From positions 1 to 32,101 of the forward strand of contig NZ_LIQZ01000019.1 in NCBI RefSeq assembly GCF_001418655.1: DNA of 32,101 nucleotides. Direction: 5' to 3'. Source of the stretch: Streptomyces phaeochromogenes (GTDB lineage Bacteria; Actinomycetota; Actinomycetes; Streptomycetales; Streptomycetaceae). Below the pieces are notes generated by a model that saw only the letters and a program-made list of their open reading frames with translations, had not been told where the DNA came from and searched no databases. The translations under genes were made by a program, and so were the position numbers. Each line of letters begins with the position of its first letter. Position 1 is the stretch's first letter. Positions 14,569 to 22,674 of the stretch are shown one piece after another.

Positions 14569-15950
14569 CCCTTGTCCCGGGCCAGCGGATGCTGCTGCTC
14601 GCGCAGTTCGGGCAGCAGGCTGCCCAGGTCCTCCACGAACAACTCGGCGAGGTCGGACGAGAACCCGTTGCGGCACACCACCCGCAGCACGGACAGGTCC
14701 TCACGGTTCTCGGGGAAGGTGTACGCCGGCAGCAGCCAGCCACGCTCCCGCATGCGCCGGGACACGTCGAAGACGTCGTACGCGGTGATGTCCGGAGCCG
14801 TTGTGAAGGCGAACACCGGCAACTGATCGCCCCGCGTGAGGAGACGGAAGTCGCCGAGCGCCTCGACCCGCTCGGCGAGCCCCATGGCGACGTCCCGCGT
14901 CGTCTGCTGAACGGCCCGGTAGCCCTCGCGGCCCAGCCGCAGGAAGGTGTAGTACTGCGCCACGACCTGCGCCCCCGGCCGGGAGAAGTTGAGCGCGAAG
15001 GTCGGCATGTCACCGCCCAGGTAGTTGACCCGGAAGACCAGCTCCTCCGGCAGCTCGGCGGCCGAGCGCCACAGCGCCCAGCCGACACCCGGGTAGACCA
15101 GGCCGTACTTGTGCCCCGAGGTGTTGATGGAAGACACGCGCGGCAGCCGGAAGTCCCAGACCAGGTCCTCGTCGAGGAAGGGGGCGACCATCGCGCCGGA
15201 CGCGCCGTCGACGTGGACGGGGATGTCCAGGCCGGTGCGCGACTGCAACTCGTCCAGGGCTGCACAGAGTTCGGCGATCGGCTCGTACGATCCGTCGAAG
15301 GTGGAGCCGAGGATGCCGACGACGCCGATGGTGTTCTCGTCGCAGAGTTCGGCGGCGGCCTGCGGGTCCAGGTGGAAGCGGTCGCCCTCCATGGGCACCA
15401 GGCGGGGCTCGACCTCCCAGAAGTTGCAGAACTTGTCCCAGCAGACCTGGACGTTGACGCCCATGACGAGATTGGGGCGGGCCCCCGGATACCGGTCGGC
15501 GTTGCGCTTGGCCCAGCGGCGCTTGAGCGCCATGCCCGCGAGCATGCACGCCTCGCTGGACCCCGTCGTCGAACAGCCCACGGCGGCGGACGGATCCGGC
15601 GCGTTCCACAGATCGGCGAGCATCGCCACACACCGCCGCTCCAGCTCGGCCGTGCGCGGGTACTCGTCCTTGTCGATCATGTTCTTGTCGCTGCACTCGG
15701 CCATCAGTACGCCGGCCTGGGGTTCCATCCAGGTGGTGACGAAGGTGGCGAGGTTGAGGCGGGAGTTGCCGTCCAGCATCAGCTCGTCGTGCACCAGCTG
15801 ATACGCGGTGGAGGGCGGCAGCGGCCCGTCCGGCAGCCGGTGCTGGGGCGGGGCCTCGGTCATGCCGCTGACCGGGTTCGCCTCCCCGTAGAAGGGGTTG
15901 ACGGTCGCGGAACGCTTGTCGGGCTGCTCGGGGCCTTTGTGCAGCGGCAT
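14544..15950 (-). CDS. gadB: Glutamate decarboxylase
   Basis: A 468-residue PLP enzyme that converts glutamate to GABA and carbon dioxide. Group II decarboxylase features are complete: CSTTGSSEACMLAGMALKRRW (126-146), the PLP-aspartate Asp248 in HVDGASGAMVAPF and the PLP-lysine Lys281 in SSINTSGHKYGLVYPGVGW. The region YLGGDMPTFALNFSRPGAQV is typical of bacterial GadB. ATG 15950 follows GGAGG at ideal spacing; the open frame further upstream is promoter sequence. It diverges from the tipA homologue over 184 bp. No glutamate/GABA antiporter gene is visible in the window, so a full acid-resistance pair cannot be claimed. Confidence 0.96.
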   Translation of the reverse strand: MPLHKGPEQPDKRSATVNPFYGEANPVSGMTEAPPQHRLPDGPLPPSTAYQLVHDELMLDGNSRLNLATFVTTWMEPQAGVLMAECSDKNMIDKDEYPRTAELERRCVAMLADLWNAPDPSAAVGCSTTGSSEACMLAGMALKRRWAKRNADRYPGARPNLVMGVNVQVCWDKFCNFWEVEPRLVPMEGDRFHLDPQAAAELCDENTIGVVGILGSTFDGSYEPIAELCAALDELQSRTGLDIPVHVDGASGAMVAPFLDEDLVWDFRLPRVSSINTSGHKYGLVYPGVGWALWRSAAELPEELVFRVNYLGGDMPTFALNFSRPGAQVVAQYYTFLRLGREGYRAVQQTTRDVAMGLAERVEALGDFRLLTRGDQLPVFAFTTAPDITAYDVFDVSRRMRERGWLLPAYTFPENREDLSVLRVVCRNGFSSDLAELFVEDLGSLLPELREQQHPLARDKGAATGFHH

Positions 15951-16070
15951 GGGTCCTCCGGTCGGTGGGGTCGGGCCTCCATGGTGGGCCACCACTCCGT
16001 CATAAGCGGGTAAAACCGGCATGGCACCCGGTGGATTCGGATCTGGTGGACTCGGCGTGCGGATTCCGGC

Positions 16071-16101
16071 TTGCACCTCACGTGACGTGAGGCCCCAGCC
16101 T
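16071..16101 (+). promoter_or_regulatory. tipA-type promoter with MerR operator
   Basis: The -35 TTGCAC (16071-16076) and -10 CAGCCT (16096-16101) are separated by 19 bp, the long spacing typical of MerR-family promoters. The spacer holds a perfect palindrome, CCTCACGT-G-ACGTGAGG (16076-16092). This is nearly the same as the known tipA promoter as I remember it (TTGCACCTCACGT..., -10 CAGCGT). The TipA homologue 34 nt downstream is expected to bind here and switch on its own gene. Confidence 0.85.
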
Positions 16102-16134
16102 GAGGTGCGTACCGAAAGGGAGGGAGCGGAGACG

Positions 16135-16896
16135 ATGAGCTACTCCGTGGGACAGGTCGCCGGTTTCGCCGGGGTGACGGTGCGGACGCTGCACCACTAC
16201 GACGAGATCGGGCTGCTCGTGCCGAGCGAGCGCAGCCACGCGGGTCACCGGCGCTACGGCGACGAGGACCTCGACCGGCTGCAGCAGATCCTGTTCTACC
16301 GGGAGCTGGGCTTTCCGCTCGACGAGGTCGCGGCCCTGCTCGACGACCCGGAGACGGACCCGCGCGCGCATCTGCGCCGCCAGCACGAGCTGCTGACCGT
16401 CCGGATCGAGAAGCTGCAGAAGATGGCCGCGGCCGTGGAGCACGCCATGGAGGCACGCACGATGGGCATCAACCTCACACCCGAGGAGAAGTTCGAGGTC
16501 TTCGGCGACAAGGACCCCGAGGAGCACGCGGAGGAGGCCGAGCGCCGCTGGGGCGGCACGGAGGCGTACGCGGAGTCGCAGCGCCGCGCCGCCCGCTACA
16601 CCAAGGACGACTGGAAGCGCATGCAGGCCGAGGTCGCCTCCTGGGGCGAGCGCTACGACGCCCTCATGGAGGCCGGCGAGCCCGCCACGGGCGAGCGGGC
16701 CATGGACATGGCCGAGGAACACCGGCAGCACATCGGCCAGTGGTTCTACGACTGCTCGTACGAGATGCACAAGGGCCTCGGCGAGATGTACATGTCGGAC
16801 GAGCGGTTCAAGGAGTTCTACGACTCCATGCGCCCGGGGCTCGCCGAGCACCTGAGGGACGCGATCACGGCGAACGCGGCACGGCACGAGGCCTGA
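16135..16896 (+). CDS. tipA: TipA-type MerR regulator of thiopeptide response
   Basis: A 253-residue protein, the same length as S. lividans TipAL. Residues 1-70 are the MerR DNA-binding domain (YSVGQVAGFAGVTVRTLHHY, HRRYGDEDLDRL), 75-109 a dimerising coiled coil, and 110-253 the TipAS antibiotic-recognition domain (MGINLTPEEKFEVFGD, YTKDDWKRMQ, FYDCSYEMHKGLGEMYMSDE). TipAL activates its own promoter after binding thiopeptides. Cys207 is present in YDCSYEMH. By my recollection of the S. lividans sequence, the covalently reacting Cys214 lies seven residues later; that position here is Gly214 (HKGLGE). Binding might therefore be non-covalent or specific for another ligand. ATG 16135 gives the family start; it diverges from gadB. 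Confidence 0.93.
   Translation: MSYSVGQVAGFAGVTVRTLHHYDEIGLLVPSERSHAGHRRYGDEDLDRLQQILFYRELGFPLDEVAALLDDPETDPRAHLRRQHELLTVRIEKLQKMAAAVEHAMEARTMGINLTPEEKFEVFGDKDPEEHAEEAERRWGGTEAYAESQRRAARYTKDDWKRMQAEVASWGERYDALMEAGEPATGERAMDMAEEHRQHIGQWFYDCSYEMHKGLGEMYMSDERFKEFYDSMRPGLAEHLRDAITANAARHEA
16449..16464 (+). promoter_or_regulatory. Internal ribosome-binding site and start for TipAS
   Basis: GGAGG (16449-16453) stands 8 nt before an in-frame ATG (16462-16464), codon 110. Translation from here gives a 144-residue ligand-binding domain alone, the known TipAS product that is made in excess over TipAL in S. lividans. Confidence 0.8.
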
Positions 16897-16923
16897 CGGC
16901 GGGCGGCAGGCAGTAGGCGGCAA

Positions 16924-16963
16924 GGGGTAAGGGGCGTTCGCAATGGCGGGCGCCCCTTACCCC
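16924..16963. terminator. Bidirectional terminator between tipA and ybjQ
   Basis: A perfect 13-bp stem, GGGGTAAGGGGCG and CGCCCCTTACCCC, with a 14-nt loop, lies between the two convergent genes. Confidence 0.85.
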
Positions 16964-16980
16964 GTACCGCCGTCGCCCGC

Positions 16981-17346
16981 CTACTCCTTCACCATCACCA
17001 CGGCCGTGCCGTAGGCGCACACCTCCGTCCCGACGTCCGAGGCCTCGGTCACGTCGAAGCGGAACGCCAGCACACCGTTGGCGCCCCGCGCGCGTGCCTG
17101 CTCGACGAGCCGTTCCATCGCCTGGTTGCGGGTCTCCACCAGCGTCTTGGTGAGCCCCTTGAGCTCGCCGCCGATCATCGACTTCAGACCGGCCCCGATC
17201 TGGCTGCCCAGATGCCTGGAGCGCACGGTCAGCCCGAAGACCTCACCGACGACCTGCTCGACCCGGTAGCCGGGCACGTCGTTCGTCGTCACGACCAGTA
17301 CGTCGGGCTGGGGTCCCTGACCGCCGCCGTATTCTTCGATTCCCAT
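16981..17346 (-). CDS. YbjQ/UPF0145 family protein
   Basis: A 121-residue YbjQ-type (UPF0145, heavy-metal-binding-like) protein. The family signature is complete: LVVTTNDVPGYRVEQVVGEV, GLTVRSRH, IGAGLKSMIGGELKG, ETRNQAMERLVEQARARGAN and VLAFRFDVTEA. These proteins assemble into small oligomers; no biochemical function is established. ATG 17346 is preceded by a short leader, and the gene diverges from dedA over 139 bp. Confidence 0.9.
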   Translation of the reverse strand: MGIEEYGGGQGPQPDVLVVTTNDVPGYRVEQVVGEVFGLTVRSRHLGSQIGAGLKSMIGGELKGLTKTLVETRNQAMERLVEQARARGANGVLAFRFDVTEASDVGTEVCAYGTAVVMVKE

Positions 17347-17485
17347 GGCTCACAGCTTTGTCCCAGTCGGGGCACAGTGCATCCTGTAGGAGCCGGTGGA
17401 ACCTGGACCCTTCATGCTGCGTTGATAACTTTGGTCGGCCACACCCTCGCCTGCCGCATCCACCACCCTTCAGGAGTCCGGAATC

Positions 17486-18499
17486 GTGACGACGACGCTT
17501 GCCATCGGCCCAAGCTGGTTGGATCCGGACTACCTTCTCGACTCGTTCGGCATCTGGGGCCTGCTCCTGATCGTCTTCGCCGAGTCCGGCCTGCTCATCG
17601 GCTTCTTCCTGCCGGGTGACTCCCTGCTGTTCACGGCGGGTCTGCTGATCACGTCGAACCAGCTGGACTTCCCGCTGTGGGCCGCCGTCGTCCTGATCTG
17701 CATCGCCGCGATCGTCGGCGACCAGGTGGGCTACATGTTCGGCAAGAAGGTGGGGCCGTCGCTCTTCACCCGCCCGGACTCCCGCCTCTTCAAACAGGAG
17801 AACGTGGTCAAGGCCCACGAGTTCTTCGAGAAGCACGGCCCCAAGTCCCTGGTCCTGGCCCGCTTCGTGCCCATCGTGCGTACGTTCACGCCGATCATCG
17901 CCGGCGTCAGCGGCATGAAGTACCGCTCGTTCCTGATCTTCAACGTGGTCGGCGGCATCCTCTGGGGCGCGGGTGTCACGCTGCTCGGCTCCTGGCTCGG
18001 CCAGATCGACTTCGTGAAGAAGAACATCGAGCCGATCCTGCTCCTGATCGTCTTCATCTCGGTGGTCCCGATCATCATCGAGTTCATGCGGGCCCGCGGT
18101 AAGTCGAAGAAGAACCCGCAGCAGCAGCCCCCGGCGGGCCACATGCCCCCGGCGGCCCCCGCCATGGACGACCAGACGACCCAGCTCCGCCGCATCCCCC
18201 CGGCCCACGAGAACGGCCAGGACGACTACTACGGCAACGGCAACGGCCACAACAACGGCCAGAACCAGCAGTACCAACAGCAGCCCTACGCCCCGGACCA
18301 GGGCTACGACCAGAACTACGGCGGCTACCCCCAGGGCCAGGACCAGTACGCCCAGCAGTACCCCCAGGGCCAGAACCAGGGCTACCCCCAGAACCAGCAG
18401 CAGTACCCGCAGGACCCGTACCCCCAGGACCAGAACCAGGGCCAGCAGTACCCCCAGAACCAGGGCTACCCGTACGGCCAGAACTACCCGCAGAACTGA
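17486..18499 (+). CDS. DedA family membrane protein with long Q/Y/P/N-rich tail
   Basis: A 337-residue protein. Residues 1-205 are a standard DedA/SNARE-associated domain with four to five membrane segments. Conserved motifs are ESGLLIGFFLPGDSLLF (33-49, with Glu33 and Asp45), GDQVGYMFGKKVG, and LARFVPIVRTFTPIIAG (124-140, Arg126 and Arg132). DedA proteins act in proton-linked membrane homeostasis, and some translocate undecaprenyl phosphate. Residues about 208-337 are an unusual cytosolic tail made almost wholly of Gln, Tyr, Pro, Asn, Gly and Asp, with repeated YPQ[GN]QNQ-like units. The usual family length is about 200-230 residues. GTG 17486 follows AGGAG. Confidence 0.92.
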   Translation: MTTTLAIGPSWLDPDYLLDSFGIWGLLLIVFAESGLLIGFFLPGDSLLFTAGLLITSNQLDFPLWAAVVLICIAAIVGDQVGYMFGKKVGPSLFTRPDSRLFKQENVVKAHEFFEKHGPKSLVLARFVPIVRTFTPIIAGVSGMKYRSFLIFNVVGGILWGAGVTLLGSWLGQIDFVKKNIEPILLLIVFISVVPIIIEFMRARGKSKKNPQQQPPAGHMPPAAPAMDDQTTQLRRIPPAHENGQDDYYGNGNGHNNGQNQQYQQQPYAPDQGYDQNYGGYPQGQDQYAQQYPQGQNQGYPQNQQQYPQDPYPQDQNQGQQYPQNQGYPYGQNYPQN

Positions 18500-18518
18500 C
18501 GAACGCAGCTCAACTGAA

Positions 18519-18598
18519 CCGCGCCCCATTAGGGGCGCGGGGCCGTGACATTTGCGGCTCCGCCGCGTGGGTGCACCCAGCCACGACCAGCCCGCACC
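18519..18598. repeat. Hairpin plus dispersed 3' repeat, copy 1 (diverged)
   Basis: CCGCGCCCC and GGGGCGCGG (18519-18540) form a 9-bp stem with an ATTA loop, a bidirectional terminator for dedA and thrE. The following sequence, ending CCCAGCCACGACCAGCCCGCAC, matches the two other copies at 22526-22578 and 28767-28824, but has an insertion (about 18544-18577). This is a common Streptomyces gene-end element, to my recollection. Confidence 0.65.
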
Positions 18599-20254
18599 TC
18601 AGAACCCGCGGGTCCTCTTCGCAGCCCTCCGCGCCCCCGCAGACGCCCCAGGCAACCGCAGGAACAGCCGGGAAATCTCGGACCCCAGATTCACCCCGAT
18701 GGCAATGGCCATCGCAAGGGCGGCGGCCTTGGTGAGCGACACCAGCCCCTCGTCGACATCGTTCTGAGCGATCGCCAGCAGCCCGAAATACGTGGCCGAC
18801 CCTGGCAACAGGGGCCCGATCGCCGCGGTGGTGTAGGGCAGCGCCGAAGCGAACCGGTACCGCGACAGCAGCTGCCCGAACAGTCCCACGAGCCCGGCCG
18901 CCGCGGCCGTGGAGGCGACGGGCGAGATCTCGCCCACGTAGTGCATGGCCCCGTACACGCTCCACGCGACGCCCCCGTTGAGCGTCACGATCAGCACGGT
19001 GGAACGTTCCTGCTGGAGCAGCACCGCGAAGCAGAGCGTCAGGAGCATCGACGCGGCGATCTGCCACCCCGGCCGGTTGGAGGACTGCAGGGCCGCGTCC
19101 GGATTGAGCTCGGCGCCCAGCTTCACACCGAAGTACAGGATCACGAGGACGCCGATGACGATGCCGACGTAGAAGTACATGACTTCCAGAAGCCGGGCCG
19201 CCGCGGTGATGTAGTAGCCGGTCAGCCCATCCTGCACGCCCGCCACCAGCGCCCGCCCGGGCAGCAGCGCGAACAGCCCACCGGTGATGACCGCGGACGC
19301 CCGCACGTCGACGTGGGCGATCGTGAGCGCGGCACCCATCGCGGCGGCCGGCATCGCGGCCACCGTGAACTGGTAGAACTCCGGCAGCCCGCGCCCCGCG
19401 CACAGCCACGCCAGCCGGTCGCCGAGCATCGCGCCGATGGCTGCCGCGACGAACACGATCGCGTCACCGCCGACGAGCACGGAGGCCGCGCCCGCGAGGC
19501 CCCCGGTGGCCATGGTCAGCAGCCAGCCGCTGTACGGGTGCCGGTTGCGGCGGATCTCCGCGAGCCGCCGGTAGGACTCCTCAAGGGAGACCTCGGTCTG
19601 GTCGTCGCTGATGTCGTCGACGAGCTGGTAGACGGCCGCCAGACGCGTGTAGTCGGTGCCCCGGCGCCGTACGGTCCGCGACGCGGTCACCGGGTCCTCG
19701 ACCAGCGACGGCTGGTACGAGATGGACAGCAGTGTGAAGGTGACGCCCGGCTCGCAGCGGTCGAGGCCGTACGAGCGGCAGACGGCGAACATCGCCGCCT
19801 CCACGTCCTCGGCGCCCTCGCCGCCCGCGAGCAGCAACTCACCGATACGCAGGGTCAGGTCGAGCACGCGCGGAACGGCCGGACCCTCGTCCTCCGTCTT
19901 CTGCACGGTCTCGGGGACGGGCCGCTCGGCGACGGGCATGCGCAGCATCGTGCGCATCCGGTCCTGCCAGGGGACGTCCTTGGTGAGATCGACGCGCGGT
20001 ATGCCGGCGGGCGGGGTGAAGGCGGGCGGCGCGTGCTTCGAGCTGTACGTCCGCGGCATGCTGAACGCGGACCCCTCCGAGTCGGTGGCGGGCACCTGCG
20101 GGACGCCCAGCCCCTTGGGGAGCGCGAACTCCGACGTCGTCGAGGACTCCTCCTCGACCGGCACCGGCTGCGCCACCACACCGGCGGGCGGGACGAACGC
20201 GCTCCTCGCCTCGTCCGACTGCGGCTTACGGTCTTCCGCCTCCGGCTCGGTCAC
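18599..20254 (-). CDS. ThrE-type threonine/serine exporter family protein
   Basis: A 551-residue membrane protein. The first 125 residues are a soluble, disordered Pro/Ser/Glu-rich segment. Residues about 128-270 hold the ThrE (DUF1212) N-terminal domain: VLDLTLRIGELLLAGGEGAE, DVEAAMFAVCRSYGL. About ten membrane segments follow, such as GWLLTMATGGLAGAASVLVG, AVITGGLFALLPGRALVAG, VGIVIGVLVILYFGVKLG and the ThrE-2-like second half with LPYTTAAIGPLLPGSATYFG. ThrE of Corynebacterium exports threonine and serine by proton exchange. GTG 20254 follows AGGAG at 7 nt. The substrate here is inferred. Confidence 0.88.
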   Translation of the reverse strand: MTEPEAEDRKPQSDEARSAFVPPAGVVAQPVPVEEESSTTSEFALPKGLGVPQVPATDSEGSAFSMPRTYSSKHAPPAFTPPAGIPRVDLTKDVPWQDRMRTMLRMPVAERPVPETVQKTEDEGPAVPRVLDLTLRIGELLLAGGEGAEDVEAAMFAVCRSYGLDRCEPGVTFTLLSISYQPSLVEDPVTASRTVRRRGTDYTRLAAVYQLVDDISDDQTEVSLEESYRRLAEIRRNRHPYSGWLLTMATGGLAGAASVLVGGDAIVFVAAAIGAMLGDRLAWLCAGRGLPEFYQFTVAAMPAAAMGAALTIAHVDVRASAVITGGLFALLPGRALVAGVQDGLTGYYITAAARLLEVMYFYVGIVIGVLVILYFGVKLGAELNPDAALQSSNRPGWQIAASMLLTLCFAVLLQQERSTVLIVTLNGGVAWSVYGAMHYVGEISPVASTAAAAGLVGLFGQLLSRYRFASALPYTTAAIGPLLPGSATYFGLLAIAQNDVDEGLVSLTKAAALAMAIAIGVNLGSEISRLFLRLPGASAGARRAAKRTRGF

Positions 20255-20313
20255 CCACGACTCCTGAATCGCACATTCCAGTACGCCTCAGTATGCGCAC
20301 TGACAGACAAAGG

Positions 20314-20344
20314 GGCCGCGCGACCCCGCGGGGGTCACGCGGCC
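20314..20344 (-). terminator. Terminator of ppa
   Basis: Read leftward, GGCCGCG pairs with CGCGGCC around an inner GACCCC/GGGGTC stem, followed by CCTTTGTCTG. It starts 16 bp after the ppa stop. Confidence 0.75.
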
Positions 20345-20360
20345 CTCAGGCCACAGGGGG

Positions 20361-20852
20361 TCAGTGCCCGCCCTGTTCCTTGGCACGCTTGTAGGACCGC
20401 TCGATCTCGGCCTCCGCGTCCGTACGGCCCACCCAGTTGGCGCCCTCGACGGACTTGCCGGGCTCCAGGTCCTTGTAGACCTCGAAGAAGTGCTGGATCT
20501 CCAGACGGTCGAACTCCGACACGTGGTGGATGTCCCGCAGGTGCTCCACGCGAGGGTCGTGCGCGGGCACGCACAGCAGCTTGTCGTCGCCACCGGCCTC
20601 GTCCGTCATACGGAACATGCCGATGGTGCGGCACTGGATGAGACAGCCGGGGAAGGTCGGCTCGTCCAGGATGACCAGCGCGTCCAGCGGGTCGCCGTCC
20701 TCGCCGAGGGTGTTCTCGACGAAGCCGTAGTCGGCCGGGTAACTGGTCGAGGTGAAGAGACGACGGTCCAGACGGATCCGACCGGTCTCGTGGTCCACCT
20801 CGTACTTGTTCCGTGAACCCTTCGGAATCTCGATCGTGACGTCGAACTCCAC
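20361..20852 (-). CDS. ppa: Inorganic pyrophosphatase
   Basis: A 163-residue family I soluble pyrophosphatase, which drives biosynthesis by hydrolysing PPi. Motifs: [29 protein letters not shown], the metal-binding signature [12 protein letters not shown], and the C-terminal [13 protein letters not shown]. Several starts are in frame (20876, 20867, 20852). GTG 20852 is chosen because GGAGGAG lies 6 nt upstream and the resulting N-terminus [12 protein letters not shown] matches the family. It runs leftward, divergent from the carboxypeptidase gene over 79 bp. Confidence 0.96.
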   Translation of the reverse strand: MEFDVTIEIPKGSRNKYEVDHETGRIRLDRRLFTSTSYPADYGFVENTLGEDGDPLDALVILDEPTFPGCLIQCRTIGMFRMTDEAGGDDKLLCVPAHDPRVEHLRDIHHVSEFDRLEIQHFFEVYKDLEPGKSVEGANWVGRTDAEAEIERSYKRAKEQGGH

Positions 20853-20931
20853 CGGTGGCTCCTCCATGATCAGCACATAGTTCTGGTGGTTAAGTGTCCC
20901 TCACGCAGGTGTGTGATCGCGAAAGGGGCTG

Positions 20932-22518
20932 GTGGTCGTGCCAGAGCTGAAGGCTTGGCGGGCCGCGAGACCGCATGTGGTGCGGGTCGCGCGGTCCGTG
21001 AGACCGCAACTCGTACGGGCCGTGGAAGCGGTGAAGCCACCGCTCGTCCGGGCCGCGGGAGCCGTGAAGCCGCTGGTCACAAGGCCGTCGACCGTGCAGT
21101 TCACGGCGGGCTCCGCCACCCTCGGACTCGTCGTGGCGGCCACCGTGGTCACTGCGGCCGGGCCCTGGGACTCCACCGGTCAGCGTACGGCGGAGCGCGA
21201 GTGGGCCGCATCGCAGGGGCGCGCAGGTGGCGCAGATCACGGTCATGTGTCCGGTACGTCCGGAAAGGCGCCGGCGCCCGCTCCCAGCGCCGCGTCCGTG
21301 CTCACCGGGCTCGGCGGCTCCGTCGGCGCCGGGCCGTCCCCCACGGAGAAGGCCCTCGCCGACGTCCTCGGCCCGCTCCTCGACAACGCCGCGCTCGGCA
21401 CCGAACGTACGGCGGCCGTCGTCGACCTGGCCACCGGAAAGCGCCTGTACGGCAAGGGCGCGGACGACGCGCTGACCCCGGCGTCCACCACGAAGATCGC
21501 CACGGCCGTCGCGGCCCTCACCGCCGCGGGCGCGGACCACCGCATCGCGACCCGCACGGTCCTCGAACCCGACTCCAAGAAGGTCGTCCTCGTCGGTGGC
21601 GGCGACCCCACGCTGACCGCCCGCAAGGACGCGCAGGGCAACGCGAGTCTGCGCACCCTCGCCGACAGGACCGCCCGCGCCCTCAAGGACCGCAAGACCG
21701 ACGAGGTGACCCTCTCGTACGACACCTCGCTGTACGAGGGCCCCGACGTGCACCCGATCGGGCTCGACAACACCAACGTCGCCCGGGTGACCGCCCTGAT
21801 GGCCGACGAGGGCCGTCTCGACGACACCTCCAGCGGCACCGCCAAGCGCACCGAGGAACCGGCGGCCGACGCGGCGAAGGAGTTCGCGGACCTGCTGGAG
21901 GACCGCGGCATCAAGACCGCGGACCCCGTCCCCGCCAAGGCGACCGACCGCGCCAAGTCCCTCGCCGCGGTGAAGTCCCCGCCCCTGTCCGCCCTGGTCG
22001 AACGCATGCTGACCAACAGCGACAACGACATCGCGGAGGCCCTGGCCCGCCAGACGGCCGTCGCCGCGGGCGAGCCGGCGAGCTTCAAGGGCGGCGGCGC
22101 CGCCATCCGCAAGCAGCTGAAGAAGCTGGGACTGCCCCTCAAGGGCGCGGAGTTCGCCGACGGCAGCGGCCTGGACCGTGCCGACAAGCTCACCGCGGAC
22201 CTGCTCACCGCCCTGCTGGCCAAGGCCGCCGACCCGGCCCACCCCGAGCTCCGCGCGGCCCTCACGGGCCTCCCCGTGGCCGGTTTCACCGGCACCCTCA
22301 GCACGCGCTACGCCGGCCAGCCCGGCACCGGCCTCGTACGCGCCAAGACGGGCACCCTGACCGGCGTACACACCCTGGCGGGCACGGTCGTGGACACCGA
22401 CGGCCACCTCCTGGCCTTCGCCTTCCTGACGGCATCCGACCCACCCACCGAGCCGACGGCCACCCAGAAGGGCCTGGACGCCCTGTCCTCAACGCTGGCG
22501 ACCTGCGGCTGCAACTGA
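20932..22518 (+). CDS. dacB: D-alanyl-D-alanine carboxypeptidase, PBP4 (DacB) family
   Basis: A 528-residue S13-family penicillin-binding protein that trims or cuts peptidoglycan peptides outside the membrane. The active-site triad is complete: Ser185 and Lys188 in PASTTKIATA, Ser363-Asp364-Asn365 in MLTNSDNDIAEAL, and Lys472-Thr-Gly in RAKTGTLTGVHTL. One membrane anchor (about residues 58-76) follows an odd basic N-terminus made of 11-residue repeats (12-51). A Pro/Ala/Gly linker (about 95-135) precedes the enzyme domain. GTG 20932 or 20938 may be the start; AAAGGGG (20922-20928) suits either. The PBP4 insertion domain is present but short. Confidence 0.92.
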   Translation: MVVPELKAWRAARPHVVRVARSVRPQLVRAVEAVKPPLVRAAGAVKPLVTRPSTVQFTAGSATLGLVVAATVVTAAGPWDSTGQRTAEREWAASQGRAGGADHGHVSGTSGKAPAPAPSAASVLTGLGGSVGAGPSPTEKALADVLGPLLDNAALGTERTAAVVDLATGKRLYGKGADDALTPASTTKIATAVAALTAAGADHRIATRTVLEPDSKKVVLVGGGDPTLTARKDAQGNASLRTLADRTARALKDRKTDEVTLSYDTSLYEGPDVHPIGLDNTNVARVTALMADEGRLDDTSSGTAKRTEEPAADAAKEFADLLEDRGIKTADPVPAKATDRAKSLAAVKSPPLSALVERMLTNSDNDIAEALARQTAVAAGEPASFKGGGAAIRKQLKKLGLPLKGAEFADGSGLDRADKLTADLLTALLAKAADPAHPELRAALTGLPVAGFTGTLSTRYAGQPGTGLVRAKTGTLTGVHTLAGTVVDTDGHLLAFAFLTASDPPTEPTATQKGLDALSSTLATCGCN

Positions 22519-22525
22519 TCCGGGG

Positions 22526-22578
22526 GCGCCCCTTCAGGGGCGCGGAGAGCTGCGCGCCCAGCCACGGCCGACGCGCAC
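22526..22578. repeat. Hairpin plus dispersed 3' repeat, copy 2
   Basis: GCGCCCC-TTCA-GGGGCGC (22526-22543) begins 8 bp after the dacB stop and acts as its terminator. It runs into GAGAGCTGCGCGCCCAGCCAC and on to GCGCAC, the same module as at 28767-28824. Confidence 0.65.
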
Positions 22579-22580
22579 AT

Positions 22581-22629
22581 TTTCCACAAGGGGGTACCCC
22601 TACGGTTTCCACAAGAGGCACCCCTGCGG
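22581..22629 (+). repeat. Two tandem 24/25-bp direct repeats
   Basis: TTTCCACAAGGGGGTACCCC plus TACGG (22581-22605) is followed directly by TTTCCACAAGAGGCACCCCT plus GCGG (22606-22629). They differ at a few positions and by one base. Each begins with TTTCCACA, one or two changes from a DnaA box (TTATCCACA); see findings. Confidence 0.7.
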
Positions 22630-22674
22630 TCCACTCCCTGCCCCAAGCGGCAGCGCTCACGTACGGTTGACTGC

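Noticed and set aside
13097..15631. 844-codon leftward open frame
   Set aside because: Shadow of the ABC genes and gadB in another frame; no domain, and gadB is unambiguous in its own frame.
17243..18529. 428-codon leftward open frame rich in Val, Leu, Asp and Arg
   Set aside because: Antisense to dedA; its repetitive composition mirrors the Q/Y/P/N tail coding sequence.
18545..20641. 698-codon rightward open frame
   Set aside because: Antisense to the ThrE-type gene and into ppa; biased Arg/His/Pro/Gly composition typical of shadow frames in high-GC DNA.
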